This document shows positions 10,366 to 18,357 of a DNA stretch of 64,000 nt, in pieces. The stretch's first letter is position 1. Each line of letters starts with the position of its first letter. The position numbers were made by a program, and so were the translations under genes. The notes under the pieces were generated by a model that was not told the origin of the DNA, searched no databases, and saw only the letters and a program-made list of their open reading frames with translations. The stretch spans positions 434,001 through 498,000 of the forward strand of contig JAGKQI010000091.1 in the NCBI GenBank assembly GCA_018806915.1, given 5' to 3'. The stretch is from Phytophthora colocasiae. Lineage: Eukaryota > Oomycota > Peronosporomycetes > Peronosporales > Peronosporaceae.

Positions 10366-11496
10366 CTACATCAGTCGTCGTCCTTTGATCATAAACGCAT
10401 GGCTGGAATCGGCTGTGGCAATGTCCGCGCCGTCAACTACGGGAGGTTCTACGCGGTCAGGAGCGTCCACAATGATGAGGTCGGAAGGGGCTGCTGACTC
10501 GGGGGGTTCGCTGAAGAAATCGTGCTGGAGCGCCTTGTTCGCTGAAATCCGCTTCTTCGGATTTAACTGCAGCATTTGGGACAGCAGGTCAACGCCCGCA
10601 GGCGACAGCATGGAGAACTGCTCAGCTAACGGCGCGGGCTTCGTGTCCTTAAACCGGAGGAAAAATGGCAACTCACTCGCTTCTTCCCATCCGTTTTCTG
10701 TAGGAGATCCCAGCGCAGTGAAGATCTTGCTCAGCTGATCAATATCCGAGGATCCATCGGCGAGTGGGCGTCGCAGTAGCATCTCCGCAAAGATACAGCC
10801 TACAGACCACATATCCACCTCGAAGCCGTACCGTTCCTCCCCAAAGAAGAGTTCAGGCGCTCGGTAGGCTCTTGTCACGACTTGCACCGATCTCTTTGGC
10901 TTGCTTTTCACTTCATCTCCATCTCCTTCTCCACTTTCCTGCTCAATCACTGTAGCCATGCCGAAGTCCGTAATTTTAGCACAGTGCTGCGTTTTCGAGA
11001 GCAACAGGTTATTAGGCTTCAAGTCTCGATGTAGAATGCCCCGTGTGTGGAGTTCTTGTACACCTAACAGCAGCATCTTTAAGTAAGCCTTGATCTGCTT
11101 TACTTCCAGCGTTGGAACGCTTTCCGTGGCGCTAATTAGCGTCTCCAGGTCGCTATCCATGTACTCCATCACCAAATAGAGCTTGTCATGGCGTTCTACA
11201 GCTTCCAGCAGCTTCAATTCATCATAAATATCACAGATCAGCTTCTTTCCACTTGAAATATTCAGCTGGGGGGAACGTACCTGCACCACGTGCTTCGCTC
11301 CTCGACACTTGGTTAGGATCTCCTCCTCATGACGTCCAGCTTCTAGTGGCCCCAGCACCTTCTTAATGGCCACACACGTCCGAGACTCAGCGTGGAACCC
11401 TAAGTACACAGTACCGTACGTGCCGCGTCCGATCTCTGCGTGCTTTTCGTACGCGCCCAGACGCTTCCGCGCGTCGCTGCCCATCCGGCGCTTCAT
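10366..11496 (-). CDS. CDK7-like cyclin-dependent kinase
   Basis: Two exons are proposed: 11281-11496 and 10366-11211, giving 353 residues. The removed 69 nt are in frame and without a stop. They start GTACGT, and removing them restores HVVQ-LLEAVERHDKLYLVMEY, the normal CDK spacing. The glycine loop is EIGRGTYGTVYLG; the lysine is in CVAIKKV (K45). HRDLKPNNLLL (D135) and DFGMAT (D154) follow. The segment FEVDMWSVGCIFAEMLLRRP, then DIDQLSKIFTALGSPTE, and the SELPFFLRFKDTKPAPL stretch resemble CDK7, the CDK-activating kinase of TFIIH. A charged insert (EQESGEGDGDE) sits between DFG and the TRAYRAPEL segment, which CDK7 proteins usually lack. The ATG at 11494-11496 was chosen. The left edge of the big inverted duplication falls just upstream of this gene. 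Confidence 0.8.
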   Translation of the reverse strand: MKRRMGSDARKRLGAYEKHAEIGRGTYGTVYLGFHAESRTCVAIKKVLGPLEAGRHEEEILTKCRGAKHVVQVRSPQLNISSGKKLICDIYDELKLLEAVERHDKLYLVMEYMDSDLETLISATESVPTLEVKQIKAYLKMLLLGVQELHTRGILHRDLKPNNLLLSKTQHCAKITDFGMATVIEQESGEGDGDEVKSKPKRSVQVVTRAYRAPELFFGEERYGFEVDMWSVGCIFAEMLLRRPLADGSSDIDQLSKIFTALGSPTENGWEEASELPFFLRFKDTKPAPLAEQFSMLSPAGVDLLSQMLQLNPKKRISANKALQHDFFSEPPESAAPSDLIIVDAPDRVEPPVVDGADIATADSSHAFMIKGRRLM

Positions 11497-11532
11497 TGTT
11501 GGACTGTAAAAAGTGTATGTTTGAAGGTCATT

Positions 11533-11543
11533 TTCAACCAATC
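11533..11543 (+). promoter_or_regulatory. CCAAT-type box shared by both duplication arms (left copy)
   Basis: TTCAACCAATC lies about 310 bp upstream of the RWS-A start and about 37 bp upstream of the CDK7-like start on the other strand. The same 11-mer, inverted, occurs at the right arm's outer edge. CCAAT boxes bind NF-Y in many eukaryotes; its use here is inferred. Confidence 0.4.
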
Positions 11544-11846
11544 AGTGATTTTTCCTTGGGACGTTGCGCCAAGAATGGGCTCAAAGCCAGCACAGCACGC
11601 GCAATCGACAGCGGGTCAGGTGGGGCTGTGGTGGGTATTCGTAGGCGAGTGTCAACCTTTGTGTCTGAGTATGGTGACGCGAACCCGTCGCGTGAAAAGG
11701 AGTGAGAAAGAGAGGGAAAGAGGGTGACCAAAGCGGCCGGTCGTTCCCGGTTTCCGCCATTCTCGCTCGCTTCTAACCGCATACAGACGGACACGCCACT
11801 AGCCCCCTCATTCCCACATACATACAGTCACCTCACTCACTCGACG

Positions 11847-12281
11847 ATGTCCCTAACGAAGACGAACAAGAGTGTGCGCTGGTCCACCGTCACAGTGTAC
11901 GAGTTCGGCGTGACACTTGGCGGAAGTGCCGTGCCCCGACGTGGAGGCCCCTCCATTGGCCTTGCGCGCACGCCTCAGCAGGTGTGGAGCACGACGCTGG
12001 ACAAGGTGCGTCACTGTGGGGACTTGGCGCTCACACGACCTGGATCAGAGGACGAGGCGGACGACACGGAGCAGAAGGAGAATGCCGACTACAACGAGAA
12101 GCGCAAACGTCGCGTCCAACGCGCAAGGAGAGTGCGCTGGCTCAAACCGCTGGAACGGATCACGATGCTGACCAAGGCTGGCTGCAGCGAGGAACGGATC
12201 TACCGCATGATGATGGAGAGCTCCGACATCGCCATGTCCAGGAGACTTTGTGTCTCGATGCAGCGGCAAGTTGCTGCGTGA
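11847..12281 (+). CDS. RWS-A (left copy): small basic protein of an unrecognised family
   Basis: A 144-residue single exon; the start is the first ATG, in context GACGATGTC. Two conserved blocks are seen. The N-terminal block is KSVRWSTVTVYEFGVTLGGS (residues 8-27), followed by AVPRRGGPSIGLARTP. The C-terminal block is RRVRWLKPLERITML, then KAGCSEERIYRMMMESS and SRRLC. A charged, variable middle joins them. There is no signal peptide or membrane segment, so a nuclear or cytosolic site is likely. The family is not recognised. The N-terminal block recalls a short motif I remember from other stramenopile and algal proteins (basic, VRF or VRW, E(F/Y), GG or GD, then a GxPxxxL turn), but that needs a profile search. 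The right-arm copy is at 46,912-47,346. Confidence 0.75.
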   Translation: MSLTKTNKSVRWSTVTVYEFGVTLGGSAVPRRGGPSIGLARTPQQVWSTTLDKVRHCGDLALTRPGSEDEADDTEQKENADYNEKRKRRVQRARRVRWLKPLERITMLTKAGCSEERIYRMMMESSDIAMSRRLCVSMQRQVAA

Positions 12282-12523
12282 AGGGGACGTCCTGGATGAA
12301 AAGCAGTTCTTCTGAAGTCGAATAGACCAGCGACTAAAATATGATGACAATGAATGACTATTTACAAGGACGAAGGTGTTGTAGCTGTGTCTTTACCAGC
12401 CTGTATGAATATACAACAAAAGCATCCAAGCACTTGATCAATAACTTCTCATAAATTAAGAACTCCTGCCTACATCTCAGTCTTCTCTCAGACGTCATCC
12501 CTCACGCGAAAGCGGCTACTTAA
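12282..12523. other. 3' region of RWS-A up to the piggyBac target site
   Basis: No gene. The sequence is mirrored at 46,664-46,911 and ends in the TTAA target duplicated by the adjacent insertion. Confidence 0.6.
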
Positions 12524-12564
12524 CCCTTCTAACCCGAGCCGTTATTCTGTATTCTACAGAATAA
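12524..12564 (+). repeat. Left terminal inverted repeat of the piggyBac-like element
   Basis: It begins CCCTTCTAACCC, then carries a palindrome, TTATTCTGTA-TTC-TACAGAATAA. The right end (14,612-14,647) has the same arrangement in inverse, with GGA as the palindrome's loop. Confidence 0.85.
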
Positions 12565-12865
12565 GCAATTATCTTGATTAAAGTATGAACGATAACCTGC
12601 GAAAAGTATGCCGTTGGAAGCCCTTTCGTGCTCGGCGAGGTATTATCTGCATAAAGTGTACATCATCGGCTATAGCATGCACAATGTATCCAACATCTGC
12701 GAAACTGGCGATCTCCTATTGGCTCCTGGCGGACAAAAACATGTTCAAACCTCTCACTCGGCAACCCCCGTCAAATTTGAAACGACTCTGTACTGTGCGG
12801 CACTCTTGGCGCCAACCAACCATCCAGCCATAAAGCGCGAAGTGCAAAGCGCGCGAAGAGGAAGA

Positions 12866-12914
12866 ATTTGCCCAGTTCCTAACTAACGGAGTAGTGAGGA
12901 GGAACTGGGCAAAT
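12866..12914. repeat. Perfect 15-bp inverted repeat (hairpin) inside the element
   Basis: ATTTGCCCAGTTCCT (12,866-12,880) and AGGAACTGGGCAAAT (12,900-12,914) are exact reverse complements around a 19-base loop. It could be a nested insertion's ends or a hairpin; no function is evident. Confidence 0.7.
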
Positions 12915-13316
12915 ACTCACTCGCAGGCTCCAGCAAGACCTACTGCAAAGTACGTGGTGCCTAACTCAGTTGTCCTTCTTATTCCTCGTCTTTACTTTCT
13001 CTTACGTTTGCGGAATCTAATCATCTTTTTTTAGGCTCGGTGGAATGCTCTTCCCGTCACCCGAGGTATCGTGCCATTTCTGATAGCACGTGAGCGTGAA
13101 CGTGGCAGAGCGGTACACGACCGCCTAAACCATTGCTGACAGAAGGTGCTCAAAGGCGGAACGCACCTTACACAAGTACTGCCTGCGTTTGTTCTGCTTG
13201 GTGATCCGATGTGTTCACTAACGTGCTTCCTAGCGTGATATGACAAACACCAGGTCCTCGGCGTTGATATGAGTCTAAAGTTGATTCTGCGCAGCGCCAG
13301 TAGCTGGATGTGTCGA

Positions 13317-13690
13317 ATTATTCTGTAGCATCCCGACATACGGCTGTGGGAAATTCCCTGTGCGGGCAACATCCAGAATTAGTAAAGCACCACTCGAGTT
13401 ATTCTGTAGCATCCTGACTTACGGCTACGGAAATTCCCCTGTGCACACAATTCGGGGCAACATCCATAATTAGTAAAGCACCACTCGAGTTATTCGGTAG
13501 CATCCTGACTTACGGACTACGGGAAATTTCGTGCACACGCAACATCCAGAACTAGTAAAGCACCACTCGAGTTATTTCTCCGGGGCATCCTGACTTACGG
13601 CTATGGGGAAATTCCGTAAAAGTGCACACGCAACATCCAGAATTAGTAAAGCACCACTTGAGTTATTCTGTAGCATCCCGGCTTACGGCT
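13317..13690 (+). repeat. Tandem repeat of alternating 82- and 91-bp units
   Basis: Unit starts are near 13,317, 13,399, 13,490, 13,572 and 13,663. Most units begin TTATTCTGTAG or a variant, pass through CATCC, GACTTACGG and AAATTCC, and end near TAGTAAAGCACCACTCGAG. The starting decamer is the same half-palindrome found in the element's ends. Confidence 0.8.
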
Positions 13691-14611
13691 GTGCTCCTCA
13701 TTGTATGTGATCTATCCATACTCTGGGATATCGTAGAGATCACCTGTCAAGTCAAAGTTACTAGTTTCCGGAACGTTGTCATTTATTTCCAGGTCTTCAC
13801 ATCTTCTTCTACACTTTCCTCGCGGACCACCCCGTTGTCTACCATAATGTCTTCTTCGTCGGCGTTGGAATCGGAATCGCTGACATCAGCGTCTCCACGA
13901 GATTCACGTCATCGATAGCTGTAGAGCTGTAAAACAGTCGCTCCTTTTCGGAGCCTCTCCATGAAATTGTCGCTACCAAACACGTCCGAGTCGATGAGCC
14001 GTCGGCTGTTTTCCGTGGTTCATCGGTCTCGCTCTTTGCTTCTTCATCAGCAGCCATGCACTCACTTGAATCGAATTCTGGATCATCCGGAAAAAGGCAT
14101 TGGTCGCGCCGTCTTGCTCCGTATCATCCGGTATAGCTGCTGGTAGTTCACCTGTAGCGCCCACCTCCTGTGTCGACAACTGTGGTGGCACAAAAATAAG
14201 GCCACTAACCTTCAAAGAAGTTTATGCCACGTCTGGCTTCGTCGAGACGGCCCTTCACCCCGGCTTCACGTAGCGTTGATTCTAGGTCATCCCTGTCGGC
14301 TTACGAGCCTTCCAGCCTTCCTCGCAGATCTCGCGCCATAGTTGCTTGAACGGCATCTCTGCTGGGCCGTTCATTTTTTCGAATGACAATGTGAGGTAGC
14401 TTCTGACACGTGAACCGATGGGCTTTCGACAGAATTTTCAAACCTGTTGGGGATTTATATGCGTCTTTCTATCCTCCTTGAATAATACCCGTCTATCATC
14501 CCATCGCCGATCTGTTAGGAAAGTGGACTGATCCAGACACCATACAATAATCTTCATGCGGAGTTTTGGAGCGCTGATGAGTTTGCTGGATATTAAATCC
14601 TGTACAATATA

Positions 14612-14647
14612 TTATTCTGTAGGATACAGAATACCGGGTTAGAGGGG
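14612..14647 (-). repeat. Right terminal inverted repeat of the piggyBac-like element
   Basis: Read on the minus strand it is CCCCTCTAACCCGG followed by TATTCTGTATCC and TACAGAATAA. It abuts TTAA at 14,648-14,651, which overlaps the RWS-B stop codon. Confidence 0.85.
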
Positions 14648-15046
14648 TTAAGCCGCGCACTCGAGCGAGGCCACACGCAGACAGAGCCGTCGTGACTGGG
14701 CTATACGGGACGACTCCATGAGCATTCGATAGATGCGTTCCTCGCTGTAGCCCGCCTTCTCCAGCATCGTTATACGCTCCAGCGGTTTGAGCCAGCGCAC
14801 GCGTCTGCGTTGGTGTCGTCGAGCGGCAGTTGTGGCGTTCGTCTGCTTGTCTTTCGCCTGTGTCGTCTCCAACTTCTGCTGCGCCGCGTCCACTGAAGTT
14901 CTCCACACATTTTGCGCAGTTCGGGCCAGCCCCACTGCGGGTCCACCTCGTCGAGGCACAGCACTGCCGCCAATGCCCACGGGGAACTCGTACACTGTGA
15001 CGGTGGACCAGCGTACGCTCTTGCTCTCCATTGATGTCTGGCTCAT
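14648..15046 (-). CDS. RWS-B (left copy, intact): small basic protein of the RWS family
   Basis: A 132-residue single exon; the start ATG sits in a strong context (GATCCACCATGAGCC). The N-terminal block KSVRWSTVTVYEFPVGIGGS (9-28) is followed by AVPRRGGPAVGLARTA. The C-terminal block RRVRWLKPLERITML, KAGYSEERIYRMLMESS and SRRLC is almost that of RWS-A, so A and B are sister types. The middle is shorter and Gln/Thr/Ala-rich. There is no signal peptide. The stop codon TAA is part of the TTAA where the piggyBac-like element landed. Because the insertion duplicates TTAA, the codon survived and the protein is unchanged, although its 3'UTR is now transposon DNA. Confidence 0.75.
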   Translation of the reverse strand: MSQTSMESKSVRWSTVTVYEFPVGIGGSAVPRRGGPAVGLARTAQNVWRTSVDAAQQKLETTQAKDKQTNATTAARRHQRRRVRWLKPLERITMLEKAGYSEERIYRMLMESSRIAQSRRLCLRVASLECAA

Positions 15047-16290
15047 GGTGGATCTCTTTGGCTCCGAGGGGGCGAGGGGGGAATGGAGGAAAAGACCCAG
15101 AAGGCGCCGGCAATTTCGTCTCGGCTCGCTTGGTGCATGCCGTTCGCGCCCCTCCCTCTCCCCACCCCCCACCCGCCACTCACTCACCACTACGCTGTCA
15201 TTGAGCACCAGGATTTGGTGGATCACTGCCGTCCACTTACAAACGCCCAGAGACTCGCTTTTCGATGCTGTTGATTCAACGTCGTCCGCTTGCCCTAGTC
15301 GCGTCCGCTCTAGAAGTGGACGTATCGCGTTTCATGTGTCAGAGACGATGCGAACGAACGGTGCAAATGCAGGAATCCTGCTGCACGATATCCAGCCGCC
15401 GTCTACAACAAGCAGCAGCGCTATAATACCGATTCATGTGTGGTCGTAAATGCTTTGGCGCATGCAAGGTAACTATACTGTATTGTTGGTGATAAATATT
15501 GCTAACCTTGGTAGCTTTCTGGAGTGTCGGTTTCGCTATTGCCAGCGTCAATGAGCTTCTGCATGGTTATGCAAACGGTTGAGGGGGGGAATCGCTCGCT
15601 GATACTAGTAATTGACCACAACGCCACTGCACTGCAGTCTGCAGCGCTAGCAGCAGTGGTAGCCGCAATGGTACAAGAGTGAAAAACCTAGAGCTTCCAT
15701 CCCACGAGGCACGACCAGTACACTGTAGAATCTTTTCGTCGATATTGCTGCTTTTGTAAATGCCCCTCATTTTAGTGCTTCGACGGTAAATGGCTAATTT
15801 AACAACGTCCGGGTGGTCTCCCTCGTGTTACTGACTAAATTTAGAACCGCCCAACTTCAAGTCTGCACATGCTGTGAGATGAAAGCCGAGTTGACCGACG
15901 GGAGGAACATTGCTCTCCTGGTATTCCTCCTATCCCTCTAGAGAATCTCATCAGTGCTCAACTGCCATTGAATTATTTATCATTCCAACGGCTACTGAAT
16001 GAGGTGGAGGTGCCTTCAATCGAGCGTCGCAGGCAGAGAAAATTTCCGGAGGATTTCAATGGCAGAGTAAATGATTCATTCGTGCAGCTCGTATCGATAT
16101 TGATATCCTGTAATAAAGATCAAATAACTTAAGCCCTTCCTCTCTACGACCAGCATCCAGAAGGTTCTTCGACCGACGCCTTCTTGAAAATGAGCTGTCT
16201 ATCCAAACCATGTACAGATATGCATCTGTGTTGCTGCCTTCATCGCTGGCAGTGTGTTGGTGGATTGGTTACAGTACATATAGTGCTCTT
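15047..16290. other. Intergenic region between RWS-B and RWS-C, mirrored in the right arm
   Basis: About 1.2 kb matches 45,041-46,277 in inverse. Short open frames here exist in both arms only because the DNA is nearly identical; none is recognisable. It contains the RWS-B upstream element and the 3' end of RWS-C. A stretch near 16,040-16,130 (AATGGCAGAGTAAATGATTC) is also present at the third RWS-C copy. Confidence 0.5.
15283..15309 (-). promoter_or_regulatory. RWS upstream element at RWS-B (left)
   Basis: On the minus strand, AGCGGACGCGACTAGGGC is followed by AAGCGGACG, about 240 bp before the RWS-B ATG. Two AGCGGAC copies flank GACTAGGG. The same parts occur upstream of all three RWS-C genes. 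Confidence 0.5.
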
Positions 16291-16905
16291 TTATACGTAG
16301 TTGACTGGGATCATGCGTGGACGGTTGAGAAAAGAGGAAGAGCAGGGTCGAGGCGATTCCACCTTGCACACTTGCTGCTGTTGACGCTGCCTCTTGACTT
16401 CTTCTCGCGCTGCTGACACCTCCACGAGTGTTCTACGTCGTGAACAGTTGATGATGTTGGTTTCTCGAGAGAATCGGAGGATCATTCCTTCACTCACGCC
16501 TGCGCTCTGGAGAAGCTGCACACGTTCGTCTGATGAGAAGCGGTGCACTCCCTCAACGCACTCAGCCATCTCACCGACGTTGGTCGTCCACGTGAACTCC
16601 GGCTTATCGCTCAGACCGATGGAGGGGCCGCCTTTGCCAGGCACTGAGCTGCCACCCAGTCCGACGCCGAACTCGTGGACAGTGATGGTGGACCAGCGCA
16701 AACGCTTCTTCGTCTTCTTTGGGGACGTACACTCACTGGATGTGGACGCACTGCGTTGACGTTTCCTGCGTTGATCGGGTGAGGCGGGAGAAGTGGAGGA
16801 AGTACCGGTGGTAGTGGCTTCACTGACAGTGGAGCTCTTCGGAGACTGCTGGTTGATGAGGACATTGTCCTCGTTGTAGACGTCTACTGCATCCTTCGGT
16901 GCCAT
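16291..16905 (-). CDS. RWS-C (left copy): small Ser-rich, basic family protein
   Basis: 204 residues; the start ATG has an ideal context (CCACCATGG). Upstream reading frame exists but lacks an ATG. Residues 1-60 are acidic, then Ser/Thr-rich, and end in RRKRQR, a candidate nuclear localisation signal. Then come KKTKKRLRWSTITVHEFGV, LGGSSVPGKGGPSIGL and KPEFTWTTNVGEM. The C-terminal block is VHRFSSDERVQLLQSAGVSE, then GMILRFSRETNIINCSRRRT. A Gln-rich tail (RQRQQQQ) and a fixed ending RPRMIPVNYV follow; RWS-D shares this ending. This copy has SPASPDQ and lacks the CDYE found in the other two C copies. Function is unknown. The basic region and Ser-rich N-terminus fit a nuclear protein (inference). 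Confidence 0.75.
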   Translation of the reverse strand: MAPKDAVDVYNEDNVLINQQSPKSSTVSEATTTGTSSTSPASPDQRRKRQRSASTSSECTSPKKTKKRLRWSTITVHEFGVGLGGSSVPGKGGPSIGLSDKPEFTWTTNVGEMAECVEGVHRFSSDERVQLLQSAGVSEGMILRFSRETNIINCSRRRTLVEVSAAREEVKRQRQQQQVCKVESPRPCSSSFLNRPRMIPVNYV

Positions 16906-18357
16906 GGTGGATCTATCTGTAGGTGGGAGGAGAGCGTGTTGAAGTGGAGGGGGTGTTGGTTCTCGCTGTTCTTCGCTTGGTGGTCGGTCTGCGCTTCGGG
17001 TTGTGCGCTTCTGGCTGTTTTGACTCTGCTTGTTTTGGGATGTGACCGTGTACCTGGTGCAGTGGACGACGAGCGGACGTAGCCCGTCTGACGCACATGT
17101 TTGACTTGTGAGTTGCATGTCTGCGTCCACCGTACTTTTGAGTGAGCGGACCGTCCCCTAGTCTCCGTCCGCTCTGGCGTCACCAACTCGACACCAACCA
17201 GCGCCTTCGGCTACATGTATCGACCAGCGATCCACCAGCAAAAAACACTCCAATGGTGACCGAGACTCTACTACATAGAAACAAGTTGTTTGTTTCAAGC
17301 AACTCGTACCTGGTATTGCAATATGGACATTAAGTGCTGCGTTTGCCCCCGATATGAGGATGGATAGATGTAGCATGTACCCTCGTTTTTTTAGGAGTGT
17401 CAATTTGAGGTAGCTGAAATTCGGACAAGTCAGTTCTGAGTGTGAATAGCATTTGAGTGTGCTATATGTAAATGCTTGATATTGTACTGTACTGAGGGCG
17501 CTGGTGGCTATGTGTCTTTGATGGTTGGCACTTTATCTCGGAATTGACTCGACCAATGTGGCGAACTGTCTTCTCCAAGTCCTATCGTAAGATCGGCAAG
17601 CTGTAGCAGACGATATCCGCCTTTCAGCCTGAAAGTTTCAGCCAGTTAGTTACACGATGAAACTTCGATGTACATCGCCTGCCACAACGAACCCCGCAGA
17701 GCTACGTACTTCTACACTCAAACGGATATTACTATCACTCAACACTACTTTTTGCTGGGGAGCGCATCGTTTTACCGTTATCAAATCAGCTGCACGAATG
17801 AAACGCAGGGCAGCGACTATCTTGTGAGTCAAGATCGGGTACTATCGCCCATTAGGTTTTTTGGTGAGCCACACAAAATTGTTAGCAGTATTTGATTGGT
17901 AAAAAATAACTTGTCTTGCTGTTTTTGGCGTATTTTATTCCGCTAGGTGCCATGCTGCAATAAAACCTCGCTGGCGCGCGATCAATTTTTAGCCCATTGA
18001 AGCGTTTACAGACAATATCGGTTTGCCAGGACGGAGTCAATTAGCTCCTACCGCTCGTGTAAAAGTGCGATTGATTATCGCTAAAAATTGACCGAATTAC
18101 GAAATTTAACCTTACGGCTCCTCTCAGACGCAAGACAAAAGTTATTCTACCATTCAAACGAAGGCTCCGTTTCAGCAGGAAGTCCGGGAGCACATACCTT
18201 GCGCCTTCAGCTTTCTAATGGTGTGCGCCATGCTTGCTAACTCTAAAAACTTTTTCCGCTATGCCCACTTTTTAGAAATGGCGATAGTACGGTGGACCGG
18301 AGAAGTATGTGAGAGATGTTGGGCAAACTCTTGTAACTACAACTTGTACAAACCGAC
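16906..18357. other. Upstream region of RWS-C (left), partly unique to the left arm
   Basis: 16,906-17,640 matches the upstream flank of the other two RWS-C copies. About 17,640-18,320 finds no counterpart in the right arm, which has a transporter gene at that position. It contains a short inverted pair, ATCAATTTTTAG near 17,980 and CTAAAAATTGA near 18,080, perhaps a small non-autonomous element. No gene seen. Confidence 0.5.
17145..17173 (-). promoter_or_regulatory. RWS upstream palindrome at RWS-C (left)
   Basis: Minus strand: AGCGGACGG, the spacer AGACTAGGGGA, then CGGTCCGCT. The right-arm copy is a perfect 9-bp inverted repeat; this one has one mismatch. It lies about 240 bp before the ATG. 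Confidence 0.5.

Larger units (their letters stand above)
12524..14647. mobile_element. piggyBac-like transposon, decayed, with TTAA target duplication
   Basis: The 2,124-bp insertion is flanked by TTAA at 12,520-12,523 and 14,648-14,651. Its ends are inverted: CCCTTCTAACCCG at the left and CGGGTTAGAGGGG at the right. The right arm of the duplication has a single TTAA (46,660-46,663) at the same place and nothing inserted, so both ends are exact. TTAA targets and CCC-type ends are diagnostic of the piggyBac superfamily. A minus-strand remnant at about 14,290-14,374 reads LWREICEEGWKARKPTG before a stop. With a frame change it continues as VKGRLDEARRGINFF, which resembles N-terminal parts of piggyBac-like proteins I recall from Phytophthora. 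No complete transposase remains, so the copy is non-autonomous. Confidence 0.9.

Noticed and set aside
11212..11280. 23-residue insertion in the CDK7-like kinase
   Set aside because: It begins GTACGT and its removal restores normal kinase spacing, so it is read as a retained 69-bp intron rather than a protein insert.
13317..13690. Regularly spaced repeats resembling a CRISPR array
   Set aside because: The units are 82-91 bp imperfect tandem repeats without unique spacers, inside a eukaryotic transposon.
15567..15770. 67-codon open frame conserved in both arms (also 45,561-45,764)
   Set aside because: The arms are nearly identical at DNA level here, so conservation says nothing about coding; no ATG context or recognisable motif.
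16906..17130. N-terminal extension of RWS-C of about 75 residues
   Set aside because: The frame is open but starts at GTG, and the three copies differ here by indels; the CCACCATGG start is far stronger.
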